64,000 bases of DNA from Steroidobacter gossypii (GCF_016801985.1 NZ_JAEVLS010000001.1:1364001-1428000); one strand, 5' to 3'; shown: positions 8,801 to 17,563, counted from the stretch's first letter. Numbers and translations: made by a program. The notes: generated from the letters alone by a model not told the origin.

Positions 8801-10012
8801 ATGATTCCTCTATTGGCAGGCACCCGGATCCTGGAGCTGAGCGCGGTCGTCATGGGCCCGTTCGCCGGGCAGATCCTTGCCGATCTGGGCGCCGAAGTGA
8901 TCAAGGTCGAGCCCATTGACGGCGATGTGGCTCGGGCTTCGCAGCCGCAAGGCAAGGACATGCCCGGGGGCATGGGCGCGCTGTACGTCAATAACAATCG
9001 TAACAAGCGCGCGCTCGCCGTCGACCTCAAGAGCGACAACGGCAAGGCCATCATCGGCAAGCTGCTCCGGCGCAGCGATGTCTTGCTGCACAACATGCGG
9101 CCGGACGCCGCCGATCGTCTCGGGCTGAGCTTCGATGCGGTCGCTGCCATCAATCCGCGGTTGATCTATTGCTCGGCCATCGGTTTCGGTCAGCGTGGCC
9201 GCTATCGAGGACGGCCTGCGTTCGACGATGTGATTCAGGCCGCGGCCGGGCTTGCCGGCATCGCCGAACACAACGGCGAAGATCCGCGCTTCATTCCCAC
9301 TATTCTGGCGGACAAAGTCGGGGCGCTGCATGCCGTGTACGGTATCCTCGCCGCCCTGGTCGCCCGCGCGAACGGGAGACAGGACGCCTTGCGGGTCGAG
9401 GTGCCGATGTTCGAAGCGTTGACGTCTTTTGTTCTCAACGAGCATCTGGCCGGGGCCACGTTCCAGCAGGACGGCAAGGTGGGTTACTCGCGCGTGCTGT
9501 CGCGGGACCGACGACCTTATCGCACGCGGGATGGCTGGATCGCGGTGCTGCCGTACACCGGTGAACAATGGCGGCGCTTCCTGATCGAGGCGGGCCGTGA
9601 AGATGTGTTGAACCTGCCCTGGTTTCATCAGGCGGACGGCCGCCAGGCCAACATCGATTATCTGTACAGCGTGATCGCTTCAGTGTTGCCGCAGCGTTCG
9701 TCGGCGAGCTGGCTGGAGTCGCTGTCGCGGCTGGATATTCCGTGCTCGCAGGTCAATCGGCTGGACGACCTGCTGCAAGACCCGCATCTGCACGACGTCG
9801 GGTTCTTTCATGTGAGCGAACATTACCCGCCCGGCATCAAGCGCATGCTGCCGCAGCCGGTGGTGTTCGGCGGCGTAACTGCCGAAGCTGATATCCCGCC
9901 TCCAACGTTGGGCGCGGACACCTGGGACGTGCTGAGCGAATGCGGTTACTCGACAGCGGAGATCGATGACATGCTGACTCAAGGCATCGCCCGCGGACCG
10001 GCCCGATCGTGA
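8801..10012 (+). CDS. CaiB/BaiF family CoA-transferase
   Basis: 403 residues from the ATG at 8801. An upstream in-frame TTG at 8762 would add 13 residues that do not fit the family. Family III CoA-transferases move CoA between carboxylic acids. The family start LAGTRILELS, the segment DLGAEVIKVE and the catalytic Asp in AFDDVIQAAAG (near residue 150) are visible, and the length is typical. It is the first gene of a three-gene operon with a dicarboxylate-type permease and a quinoprotein dehydrogenase. It probably activates an acid imported or produced by those partners. Confidence 0.88.
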   Translation: MIPLLAGTRILELSAVVMGPFAGQILADLGAEVIKVEPIDGDVARASQPQGKDMPGGMGALYVNNNRNKRALAVDLKSDNGKAIIGKLLRRSDVLLHNMRPDAADRLGLSFDAVAAINPRLIYCSAIGFGQRGRYRGRPAFDDVIQAAAGLAGIAEHNGEDPRFIPTILADKVGALHAVYGILAALVARANGRQDALRVEVPMFEALTSFVLNEHLAGATFQQDGKVGYSRVLSRDRRPYRTRDGWIAVLPYTGEQWRRFLIEAGREDVLNLPWFHQADGRQANIDYLYSVIASVLPQRSSASWLESLSRLDIPCSQVNRLDDLLQDPHLHDVGFFHVSEHYPPGIKRMLPQPVVFGGVTAEADIPPPTLGADTWDVLSECGYSTAEIDDMLTQGIARGPARS

Positions 10013-11280
10013 GCTTCGTCCTCAGTCACCGGCAGCGGCTCGCCGCCATCGCCACGGGCTCGGCGGGCAATCTGATCGAGTGGTTCGATTTCTATATCTA
10101 TGCGTTCACGGCCTTGTACTTCGCCGCGAGCTTCTTTCCTGAAGGAGATCGCACGGCGCAGCTGCTGAACGTGGCGGGCATTTATGCCGTGGGCTTCCTG
10201 ATTCGCCCGGTGGGCGGCTGGTACTTCGGACGTTTTGCCGACCGTCACGGCCGGCGCGCCGCGCTGGTGGCCTCGGTCCTGATGATGGGCGCGGGCTCGT
10301 TGCTGATCGCGGGATTGCCAACCTACGAGAGCATCGGCGCTTGGGCGCCCGCATTGTTGTTGCTGGCGCGGCTGATACAAGGGTTCTCGACCGGCGGACA
10401 GTTCGGCGCCGCCGCCACTTATTTGAGCGAAGTGTCGGCCGATGCGCGTCGCGGCTTCTATGCTTCATTCTTATATGTCACTTTGATCGCGGGCCAGCTG
10501 TGCGCGTTGCTGACACTGGTCGCCCTGCAGCAGGTGCTTGAAGACGCCGAGCTGCGTGCTTGGGGCTGGCGCATCCCGTTCGCCATCGGGGCGGTCATGG
10601 CCTTCGCCGTGCTGTTGATGCGGAATCATTTGCACGAGACCACCGACGCCAAAGCGACCAAGTCGCCGGACGCGGGCAGCCTGCTCGCGCTGTTGCGTCA
10701 CCCGAAGGCGCTGTTCATCGTCATGTCGTTGACCGCCGGTGGCGGCCTCTGCCTGTACACGTTCACGACCTATATGCAGAAGTTTCTGGTGAACACCGCC
10801 GGCATGGACATCAAGACCACCAGCAACGTGATGCTCGCGGCCATGCTGGGTTTCATGCTGTTGCAACCGGCCATGGGCGCCTTGTCCGATCGCATCGGGC
10901 GACGCAAATGTTTGTTGCTGTTCGCCGGCTTGATGACCTTGAGCGCCGTGCCATTGCTGACCGCCCTGTCGAACGTGCAGGACCCGGGCGTGGCGTTCCT
11001 CCTGGTGCTCGCGGCGCTGGCCATTCTGAGTCTGTACACGTCGATCAGCGGCTTGTTCAAGGCTGAGTTGTTTCCGCAGCACATTCGTGCACTCGGCGTG
11101 GGTTTCGCGCATAGTATTTCCATCGCCATCTTCGGTGGCTCGGCCGAGTACATCGCCTTGCTCTGCAAGCGAGCGGGACACGAGCAGGTCTATTTCTGGT
11201 ATGTAGCGGCGATCTGCGGCGTGGCGTTCGTCACCGCCTTGTTCATGCGGGAGCCGCGTCGTGTCAGCATGATGGATTGA
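10009..11280 (+). CDS. MFS permease of the metabolite:H+ symporter (MHS) type
   Basis: 423 residues, about 12 membrane spans. GTG start at 10009 with a 4-base overlap with the CoA-transferase. The MHS-family opening GNLIEWFDFYIYAF and the loop FADRHGRRAA after the second span place it with KgtP/ProP-like symporters for dicarboxylates, citrate or other organic acids. LIQGFSTGGQFGAAATYLSE is the usual span-4/5 signature. Substrate is unknown; the CoA-transferase upstream suggests an organic acid. Confidence 0.88.
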   Translation: MSFVLSHRQRLAAIATGSAGNLIEWFDFYIYAFTALYFAASFFPEGDRTAQLLNVAGIYAVGFLIRPVGGWYFGRFADRHGRRAALVASVLMMGAGSLLIAGLPTYESIGAWAPALLLLARLIQGFSTGGQFGAAATYLSEVSADARRGFYASFLYVTLIAGQLCALLTLVALQQVLEDAELRAWGWRIPFAIGAVMAFAVLLMRNHLHETTDAKATKSPDAGSLLALLRHPKALFIVMSLTAGGGLCLYTFTTYMQKFLVNTAGMDIKTTSNVMLAAMLGFMLLQPAMGALSDRIGRRKCLLLFAGLMTLSAVPLLTALSNVQDPGVAFLLVLAALAILSLYTSISGLFKAELFPQHIRALGVGFAHSISIAIFGGSAEYIALLCKRAGHEQVYFWYVAAICGVAFVTALFMREPRRVSMMD

Positions 11281-13442
11281 CAGTGGAATCCACCCAGGGG
11301 CGCAGCGTGCGTTGGACGATTCAGGCTTTGCTGCTCGCGAGCGCACTGACTCTCGCCAGTTGCGGCAAGCGCGAAGAACAGCCAGCGCCGAACGCGGCTG
11401 CTCCAAAGGTTACCGCAGAAACCATCTATGGACGCGTCGATCAGGCGCGCGTCGTTGCGGCCGATGCCGAGCCGCAAAACTGGTTCACCACCGGGCGAAC
11501 TTTCTCCGAAGAGCGTTACTCGCCGCTGGATCGAATCAACGTCGGCAACGTTCAGCAGCTGGGCTTTGCCTGGGAATACGACCTGGACACTCAGCGCGGC
11601 CTTGAAGCGACGCCCGTGGTGGTCGATGGCGTGCTGTTTACCAGCAGCAATTGGAGCAAGGTGTACGCGCTGGATGCGCGATCCGGCCGCGAGCTCTGGG
11701 CCTTCGATCCGAAAGTGGACGGTCAATGGGCGCGCAACGCCTGCTGCGACGTGGTGAATCGCGGCGTCGCCGTCTGGCAGGGCAAAGTCTATGTGGGCAC
11801 GCTCGACGGCCGCTTGATCGCGCTCGATGCGAACACCGGCAAAGAGTTGTGGAGCCAGGATACCTTCATCGATCGCTCGCGTTCCTACACGATCACAGGT
11901 GCGCCGCGCATTGCGTCGGGCAAAGTGATCATCGGCAATGGTGGTAGCGAGATGGGCGTGCGCGGTTACATCACTGCGTACGATGCCGAGAGCGGTGAGA
12001 TGGCATGGCGCTTCTTCACCGTGCCCGGCGATCCGAAGCTGCCGTTCGAACATCCGGAGCTCGAAGCAGCCGCCAAGACTTGGGATCCCAACAGCCGCTG
12101 GGAAGCAGGCGGTGGCGGCACGGCGTGGGATGCGATGGCTTACGATCCCGAGCTCAACCTGTTGTATGTGGGCACTGGCAACGCGAGCCCCTTCCCGCAG
12201 TCGATCCGCAGTCCGAAGGGCGGCGACAATCTTTATTTGAGCTCCATTCTCGCCATTCGTCCCGATACCGGTCGCCTGGCCTGGCATTATCAGACCACGC
12301 CGGGCGAATCGTGGGACTACACGGCCGTTCAGCACATGATCCTCACCGAGCTGCAGATCGGCGGGGCGACGCGTAAAGTGCTGATGCAAGCGCCGAAGAA
12401 TGGTTTCTTCTATGTACTGGATCGCGCCACCGGCGAGCTGTTGTCGGCGGAGAAATATGTCGAGGTGAATTGGGCCAGCCACATCGATCTGAAGACCGGC
12501 CGGCCGGTGCTCACCGGCAAAGCCGATTATTCCAAGGGTCCCAAGCGCGTCGCGCCGGGTCCTTTCGGCGGTCACAACTGGCATCCGATGGCGTTCAGTC
12601 CGAAGACCGGGCTCGTCTATATCCCGACCCTGGAGCGCACGGCGTACTTCGCGGCCGATCCCGATTACAAATATATTCCGCGTCGTTCATTCAACACCGG
12701 CCGCTTGCCCGCCGCCGAGTACCTGGCGCAAGTGAACGATCGCGCGGTGATGACGCGCAGAGGCGCTTTGAAGGCGTGGGATCCCGTCGCGCAACGCGAA
12801 GTGTGGCGTGTGGACTATCCATGGTTTTACAACGGCGGCTTGCTGGCGACCGCCGGCAACCTGGTGTTCCAGGGGACCACGGATGGATATCTCAAAGCGT
12901 ACGCCGCGGATACGGGCAAGCTCGCCGGCGAAGTGTTCGTGGGCACGAGCATCATGGCCGCGCCGGCGAGCTACGCAGTCGACAATGAGCAGTTCATCGT
13001 CGTTCTCGCCGGCTATGGCGGCGCGCAGCTCGATGAGTTTCTGGAAGGCTCGGCGGCGCGCAAGTATGGCAATGCCGGTCGCATCATCGCTTTCCGACTC
13101 GGTGGCGGCAAAGTGCCGGTGCCGCCGGAGAAAGACTGGGATGCAAACATTCCGCCGCTACCGCAGCGGCTGCCGGCCGACACCGCGAAGCTGGAGCACG
13201 GCGCGTTGTTATTCGCACAGCATTGCAGCGTTTGCCACGTGCTCGACGACGAGCCCAGCGGTTATCCCAACCTGCTGCGCTTGCCCGCTTCCAGGCACGC
13301 CATCTTCGATGAGATCGTGCTGCGAGGCGCGCTGGCCGGTCGAGGCATGGCCAGCTTCGCCGAACAGCTGGATGAGGCGGATGCGCACGCCATCCACGCA
13401 TATCTGATCGACGAAGCCTACAAGATCCGTGGCGAACCTTAG
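11277..13442 (+). CDS. Quinohemoprotein (PQQ + haem c) dehydrogenase, lipoprotein
   Basis: 721 residues. TTG start at 11277 overlaps the permease stop (TTGA); GTG at 11283 is an alternative. A hydrophobic segment ends in a lipobox (LASC), predicting a membrane-anchored periplasmic lipoprotein. The eight-bladed PQQ domain shows the vicinal Cys pair (NACCDVV), calcium-ligand candidates Glu in GSEMG and Asn in GTGNASP, and catalytic Asp in ESWDYTA. A C-terminal cytochrome domain has CSVCH near residue 650 and Met in GRGMASF. This is a type II quinohemoprotein alcohol dehydrogenase layout. Thr rather than Asp two residues after the catalytic Asp points to calcium, not lanthanide, as the metal. 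Confidence 0.9.
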   Translation: MTVESTQGRSVRWTIQALLLASALTLASCGKREEQPAPNAAAPKVTAETIYGRVDQARVVAADAEPQNWFTTGRTFSEERYSPLDRINVGNVQQLGFAWEYDLDTQRGLEATPVVVDGVLFTSSNWSKVYALDARSGRELWAFDPKVDGQWARNACCDVVNRGVAVWQGKVYVGTLDGRLIALDANTGKELWSQDTFIDRSRSYTITGAPRIASGKVIIGNGGSEMGVRGYITAYDAESGEMAWRFFTVPGDPKLPFEHPELEAAAKTWDPNSRWEAGGGGTAWDAMAYDPELNLLYVGTGNASPFPQSIRSPKGGDNLYLSSILAIRPDTGRLAWHYQTTPGESWDYTAVQHMILTELQIGGATRKVLMQAPKNGFFYVLDRATGELLSAEKYVEVNWASHIDLKTGRPVLTGKADYSKGPKRVAPGPFGGHNWHPMAFSPKTGLVYIPTLERTAYFAADPDYKYIPRRSFNTGRLPAAEYLAQVNDRAVMTRRGALKAWDPVAQREVWRVDYPWFYNGGLLATAGNLVFQGTTDGYLKAYAADTGKLAGEVFVGTSIMAAPASYAVDNEQFIVVLAGYGGAQLDEFLEGSAARKYGNAGRIIAFRLGGGKVPVPPEKDWDANIPPLPQRLPADTAKLEHGALLFAQHCSVCHVLDDEPSGYPNLLRLPASRHAIFDEIVLRGALAGRGMASFAEQLDEADAHAIHAYLIDEAYKIRGEP

Positions 13443-14716
13443 CCCGAGACTGCGCTTGCGGCGGGCTCTGCCAGCAACTCATCGATGAGCGCGCGAAACT
13501 CCGACACGTACTCTTCGTAATGCTTGCCGGTGGCCGGGCCCGAAAAGCCAACGTGAATGTCACGTACGGTGCCGGCGCGGTCCACCACGATCGTGGTGGG
13601 ATAACCGTAGATTCCGGTCAGCGCAGGCAGAGCTTTGCTGGCCTCATCGGTATCCGAGACACCCGCGATCAGCGTCGTGAACTCGATGCCAAGATCCTTG
13701 CGATAGTTGCCAACAGCGCTGGCCGCACGCTCGAACTCGCCATGCCGCTCGAACATGAGCGCGATGATCTCTACACCCTTGGGCTGATACTCACGATAGA
13801 AAGGCACGAGGAACTCGGCCTCGTCATGACAATTCGGACACCAGCTGCCGCCGAGCGTGACCACCACCACCTTGTCCCGAAACTTCGGGTCGTGCAGCGA
13901 GACTTCATTGCCGTTCAGGTCCTTGAAGGTGAAGTCGAAGCGGGATGACTGGTCCTGCAGCTCGGTGCTCGGTCCCTTGCCGTCCAGCGTGGCATCGTCG
14001 TTGCGGTGCGCCCTGACCTTCGAGTGCGAGGCCAGCCCCTGCCACATATCGCCTTCGAGTTCGCCGTTCGCGTCGACTTTCAGCTTATATAAATAAGCGA
14101 GGCCGCCCGCGAAGGTGGAGAGCTGCGCTTCGTCGCCGTGCGCCTGGCCTTCGAGAAAACGATGATCGCCGGTCGGCGTCATCACCGTGCCGGTGATTCG
14201 ATCGTGCTGTTGCTCGAAGATGGCGACCGCCGGCGAGCTCTTGCCGTCGCTGGTCAATGTCATCTCCCAACGGCCGGCGAAATCGGCATTGTCGGTGACC
14301 GCATCTTTGTAGAAGCGATAGGTTTGATTGCGCTTCGCGCGAAAAGGAATCACCTGTTCCTTGCTGGCGTCCTTGATCAGTGTGACGTTTCCTTCCAGAC
14401 GGTCGCGATACATCGTGGCGCGCAGGGTGTTTTCGTAACCTGGAAATACCGCGCTCAGCTCACCATCGGCGAGCGTCACATTGTCGACGCGTGTGCGTTC
14501 GGTCGCATTCACTAAGTACAAAGCGAAGCGACCGTTCTCTCGTGCGACCTCGAGCCGGAACGGCGCTTCGCCGCCCGGCAATTCCAACGAGGCGCGATAC
14601 ACGCCGGTTTGTGGTGCTTCCACCGGCTTACCACAAGCGCCGATCACGGCGAGGCCACCGGCCAGCAATACGCGTGAGCACACCGATCGGGCAGCTTCCC
14701 AAGCCACTGAGTTCAT
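13439..14716 (-). CDS. Lipoprotein with C-terminal TlpA-like thioredoxin domain
   Basis: 425 residues. The N-terminus ends in a lipobox (VIGAC), so it should be lipid-anchored in the envelope. Residues of about 35-260 form a beta-rich domain that I do not recognise. From about residue 270 there is a TlpA/AhpC-like thioredoxin fold with WCPNC as the redox pair and a cis-Pro in GYPTTIVVD. It probably reduces or isomerises disulfides, perhaps in cytochrome maturation. It converges on the quinohemoprotein gene, and the two stop codons share four bases (TTAG at 13439). Confidence 0.82.
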   Translation of the reverse strand: MNSVAWEAARSVCSRVLLAGGLAVIGACGKPVEAPQTGVYRASLELPGGEAPFRLEVARENGRFALYLVNATERTRVDNVTLADGELSAVFPGYENTLRATMYRDRLEGNVTLIKDASKEQVIPFRAKRNQTYRFYKDAVTDNADFAGRWEMTLTSDGKSSPAVAIFEQQHDRITGTVMTPTGDHRFLEGQAHGDEAQLSTFAGGLAYLYKLKVDANGELEGDMWQGLASHSKVRAHRNDDATLDGKGPSTELQDQSSRFDFTFKDLNGNEVSLHDPKFRDKVVVVTLGGSWCPNCHDEAEFLVPFYREYQPKGVEIIALMFERHGEFERAASAVGNYRKDLGIEFTTLIAGVSDTDEASKALPALTGIYGYPTTIVVDRAGTVRDIHVGFSGPATGKHYEEYVSEFRALIDELLAEPAASAVSG

Positions 14717-14906
14717 GGATCCTCCGCAGGGTTGGCGTCAGTGTCGGGCGTCTGCCTTCGAACTGCAACCTGCAGCGATGTCCGGTACGTGAGTTCCCGA
14801 TGTGGGCTTGACACGATTTGAAACAGTGGATCTCGCAAGCGGAACCGCGCTGACGAATGGCGCGTTTTCGGACCACTAAACGGATCACGACGACGTGGAG
14901 GCGAAT

Positions 14907-15302
14907 ATGAGAACCCCGAATTTCCGGGCCGGACTGCCAATCCTCGGTGCACTGGCTCTGGGTGTGCTCGCGGGTTGCAGCAGCGTATCCGAGGTCACCA
15001 AGGAGCGCGTCGCTCGCAGCGAAACATCTGTGCAGCAGGCCGAGCAAACGGTGGGTCGCTCGGAAGCGGGCGCGATCGAGCTGCAACGAGCCAAGGATCA
15101 TTTGGATCAGGCCAAGGCGGCGCTCGACAAGGAGAATGGCCGGCAAGCAGAACGTCATGCGCAGCTGGCGCAACTCGACGCGGAGCTGGCGCTGGCGAAA
15201 TCACAAAGCGCGGCGGCGCGTAAGGCGGCCGACGAGGTGCTGGCCAGCATTCAACAGTTGCGTCAGGAAGCGGCCCGCGGCGCCGTGGCCAGCGATCAGT
15301 GA
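14907..15302 (+). CDS. DUF4398-type coiled-coil lipoprotein
   Basis: 131 residues. ATG 14907 was chosen because GGAGG sits 5 bases before it; a GTG at 14895 would add four residues. The signal ends in a lipobox (VLAGC) and is followed by SSVSEV and a mainly helical, Ala/Gln/Glu-rich body with heptad character, as in DUF4398 envelope proteins. Function is unknown, probably structural in the cell envelope. It lies 34 bases before an OmpA-family lipoprotein with the same kind of N-terminal helix, so the pair are likely partners on one transcript. Confidence 0.8.
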   Translation: MRTPNFRAGLPILGALALGVLAGCSSVSEVTKERVARSETSVQQAEQTVGRSEAGAIELQRAKDHLDQAKAALDKENGRQAERHAQLAQLDAELALAKSQSAAARKAADEVLASIQQLRQEAARGAVASDQ

Positions 15303-15336
15303 TGGTTGACTGCAAGTTAACCAACGGAGAATCACG

Positions 15337-16188
15337 ATGAAACGTTCATATAATGTGTTGATGACGGTCGCCGTTGCCGGCCTGCTGGGCGCCTGCAGCT
15401 CGACGCCGGATCGCATCGAGGACCTCGAAGTGGCGCGCGCGATCGTGCCGCAAGTCGAAGCCTCGCCACGCGCAGGCGTAGCGGCCACCAATGTTTCTGA
15501 AGCGCGCAAGTCGCTGGATCGAGCCAATGCGATGGCGGACAAGGGCGGCAAGCTGGCGGATATCGAGTACGAAGCACAGATCGCCGCCAGGAACGCGCAG
15601 ATCGCCAATGAGAAGATTCTGGCTGCGCAGGCGCGTGAAGAGATCGAAAAGGGCGAGGCGGAACGGCAAGCTGTGCTCGCTCAGGCGCGCGATGCCGAAG
15701 CGCGGCGCAATGCGGCTGCGGCACAGTCTGCTCAACAGCAGGCGCAAATGGCTCAGCAGCGTGCGACGACGCTGGAGCAGGAGCTGTCCGAGTTACGTGC
15801 CAAGAAGACGGATCGCGGCATGGTGCTGACCTTGGGCGACGTGTTGTTCGACACCGGTCTGGCTACGTTGAAGCCGGGCGCGTATCTCACCATCGATCGC
15901 CTGGCGGATGTGCTCAAGGAAGCACCGGATCGTAAAGTGATGATCGAGGGTCACACCGACAGCGTGGGCACTGACGAATACAACCAGGGTCTGTCCGAGC
16001 GTCGCGCGGCGGCTGTGCAGACGGCGTTGCTCGAGCGAGGCGTGCGTTCGGAGCAGATCACGGCCTTGGGTAAAGGTGAATCGGTGCCGGTTGCAAGCAA
16101 CGATAACGCCGCGGGTCGACAGCAGAACCGTCGCGTCGAAATGATTTTTACCGACAATCAATCCCAGGTCGCCTCTGACGTGGAGTAG
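15337..16188 (+). CDS. OmpA-family lipoprotein with N-terminal coiled coil
   Basis: 283 residues with a good Shine-Dalgarno (GGAGA). Signal peptide with lipobox (LLGAC), then a long Ala/Gln/Arg/Glu-rich helix (about residues 30-160). The OmpA peptidoglycan-binding domain follows (about 165-275): DVLFDTGLATL, the meso-DAP-binding region IEGHTDSVGTDEYN, LSERRAAAV and NRRVEM. It probably links the outer membrane to peptidoglycan, like YiaD/Pal. The N-terminal helix resembles the preceding small lipoprotein, suggesting duplication plus domain fusion. Confidence 0.9.
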   Translation: MKRSYNVLMTVAVAGLLGACSSTPDRIEDLEVARAIVPQVEASPRAGVAATNVSEARKSLDRANAMADKGGKLADIEYEAQIAARNAQIANEKILAAQAREEIEKGEAERQAVLAQARDAEARRNAAAAQSAQQQAQMAQQRATTLEQELSELRAKKTDRGMVLTLGDVLFDTGLATLKPGAYLTIDRLADVLKEAPDRKVMIEGHTDSVGTDEYNQGLSERRAAAVQTALLERGVRSEQITALGKGESVPVASNDNAAGRQQNRRVEMIFTDNQSQVASDVE

Positions 16189-16231
16189 TCGGTCTCCATG
16201 GCGAGGACATTCCCCGCCGTTCCAGTCACCT

Positions 16232-16262
16232 CCTCCCTCGGTCGAGGGAGGGGGTGTCGTTG
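16232..16262 (+). terminator. Intrinsic terminator-like hairpin after the OmpA gene
   Basis: CCTCCCTC/GAGGGAGG forms an 8-bp GC-rich stem with a GGTC loop, followed by a G/T-rich stretch (GTGTCGTTGTTTATT). It is 44 bases after the OmpA stop and before the next gene. The U-tract is interrupted, so efficiency is uncertain. Confidence 0.5.
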
Positions 16263-16290
16263 TTTATTCGTCTTCTAAAAGGAAGCAGTC

Positions 16291-16776
16291 ATGAATGTAC
16301 GCATTGTCGTTGCCGATGAACGTCAGGCGAGCTTTTACGACGCCGTCACTCCCAAGGCGCCGCTGATGGAGCGCGGTTCGCTGCAAAACGAGCGGGGCGG
16401 CCGGCGAGACATCGATTTAGAAACCGACCGCGCGGGTCGTCGCTACGGCGGTACTTCTGGTGTCAGCCATGGCAGCGGCCAGGTGCAAGGCCACCATCAC
16501 GGCGTCGATGGGGAGAAGAGCACTGTACAACATGAGCTGACTTTGTTTGCTAAAGAGGTGGCGAGGAAGATCGAGACCGATCGGGCGAGGAATGAGTTCG
16601 ATAGGTTGGTGTTGGTGGCCGGGCCCAAGATGTTGGGTTTGCTGCGGCAGTCGTTGTCGAACCCTACGCAGTCGATGTTGGCGGGTGAGATTTCCAAGGA
16701 CATCCTCCATCAGGGGCCGGAGGTCATCTTGAAAGCTGTTCCTATCGAGGCGTTCGAGACGTTTCGGATGCAATAG
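16291..16776 (+). CDS. Host-attachment-family protein
   Basis: 161 residues. It fits the family annotated as proteins required for attachment to host cells: N-terminal RIVVADERQASFYD, a Gly/His-rich variable middle (GVSHGSGQVQGHHHGVDGE), then LFAKEVARKIE, FDRLVLVAGPKMLGLLR and a C-terminal ISKDILHQGPEVI. The fold is small and probably cytoplasmic. Direct biochemical function is not established, and the name comes from an Agrobacterium phenotype. It is a single gene with its own leader, followed by the repeat region. Confidence 0.8.
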   Translation: MNVRIVVADERQASFYDAVTPKAPLMERGSLQNERGGRRDIDLETDRAGRRYGGTSGVSHGSGQVQGHHHGVDGEKSTVQHELTLFAKEVARKIETDRARNEFDRLVLVAGPKMLGLLRQSLSNPTQSMLAGEISKDILHQGPEVILKAVPIEAFETFRMQ

Positions 16777-16991
16777 TCGTTTGTTGTTGTGCCGCCTTCG
16801 GCGGCGTGACAGAGGGCGCCTTCGGCGCGTTCTCGGAGCGCAGAGGCGTCGGTGGCTTGCGCCGTCCGAGGTGACCTTTCTCCTTCCGGCACCGTGCTCC
16901 CCTCGTCCGCGCAAGCGCGGTCGAGGGGTCCCATCCCTGGGCGCACTGCGACGAAAAGGTCCCTCTTTTTCGACGCTGCCGGAAGGAGAAA
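16777..16991 (+). other. Non-coding hairpin-rich stretch before the tandem repeats
   Basis: Two UUCG-type hairpins follow the attachment gene: GCCGCC-TTCG-GCGGC at 16791-16805 and GGCGCC-TTCG-GCGC at 16815-16828. The first may terminate that transcript. A further strong stem, CCCCTCG-T-CCGCG with its mirror around CAAG, spans 16899-16928. Open frames here are short and shared with the repeat array, so I see no gene. The 20-mer at 16842-16861 recurs at 53112. Confidence 0.55.
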
Positions 16992-17000
16992 GGTCACCTC
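16868..17000. repeat. Perfect 24-bp inverted repeat
   Basis: The arms at 16868-16891 and 16977-17000 are exact reverse complements over 24 bases (left arm begins GAGGTGACCTTTCTCC) and enclose 85 bases, which contain the CAAG hairpin. The right arm runs into the first 139-bp tandem unit. The enclosed stretch encodes no protein I recognise. It could be a miniature mobile element, a large RNA hairpin, or an inversion scar. Confidence 0.75.
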
Positions 17001-17547
17001 GAACGTCGCCTCTACGTGGGTGGCAGCTTCACGAGGCTCGGCTGCCCTAGCCAACGCCTGCTCAGCGGCTCGCCGCAGGCGAAAGAAAGTACATCTCGAT
17101 CTTTCGAGTCACGTGCGGGCGAGCGTTCGAGGTCACCTCGAACATCGCCTCTACCTCGGTGGCAGTTTCAAGAGGCTCGGCTGCGCGAGCCAACGCCTGC
17201 TCAGCGGCTCGCCGCAGGCGAAAGAAAGTACATCTCGATCTTTCGCGTCACGTGCGGGCGAGCGTTCGAGGTCACCTCGAACATCGCCTCTACCTCCGTC
17301 GCAGTTTCAAGAGGCTCGGCTGCGCGAGCCAACGCCTGCTCAGCGGCTCGCCGCAGGCGAAAGGAAGTACATCTCGATCTTTTGCGTCACGTGCGGGCGA
17401 GCGTTCGGGGTCACCTCGAACATCGCCTCCACCTCGGTGGCAGTTTCACGAGGCTCGGCTGCGGGAGCCAACGCCTGCTCAGCAGGCTCGCGCGCGAAAG
17501 AACGTACATATGAATCTTTTGTCACGTGCGGGCGAGCGTTTGAGGGA
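16992..17547. repeat. Tandem array of a 139-bp hairpin-rich repeat, four copies
   Basis: Units begin at 16992, 17131, 17270 and 17409 (each GGTCACCTCG), giving an exact 139-base period. The fourth copy is degenerate and about 4 bases shorter. Each junction and unit contain successive inverted repeats. In copy 2 these are GTTCGAGG-TCA-CCTCGAAC (17125-17143), GGCTCG/CGAGCC (17174-17191), CGCCTGC/GCAGGCG (17194-17220) and CGAAAGA/TCTTTCG (17219-17245). Because 139 is not a multiple of 3, the same peptide appears in all three frames in turn, so the long open frames here are repeat artefacts. Confidence 0.9.
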
Positions 17548-17563
17548 GGCCTTTTTGCTTGGG

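Noticed and set aside
11277-13442. Lanthanide-dependent (XoxF/ExaF-type) dehydrogenase
   Set aside because: The catalytic Asp is followed by Tyr-Thr; the extra Asp that marks lanthanide enzymes is missing, and a haem c domain is fused.
16992-17547. CRISPR array
   Set aside because: The units are contiguous 139-bp near-identical copies without short direct repeats alternating with unique spacers, and no cas genes are near.
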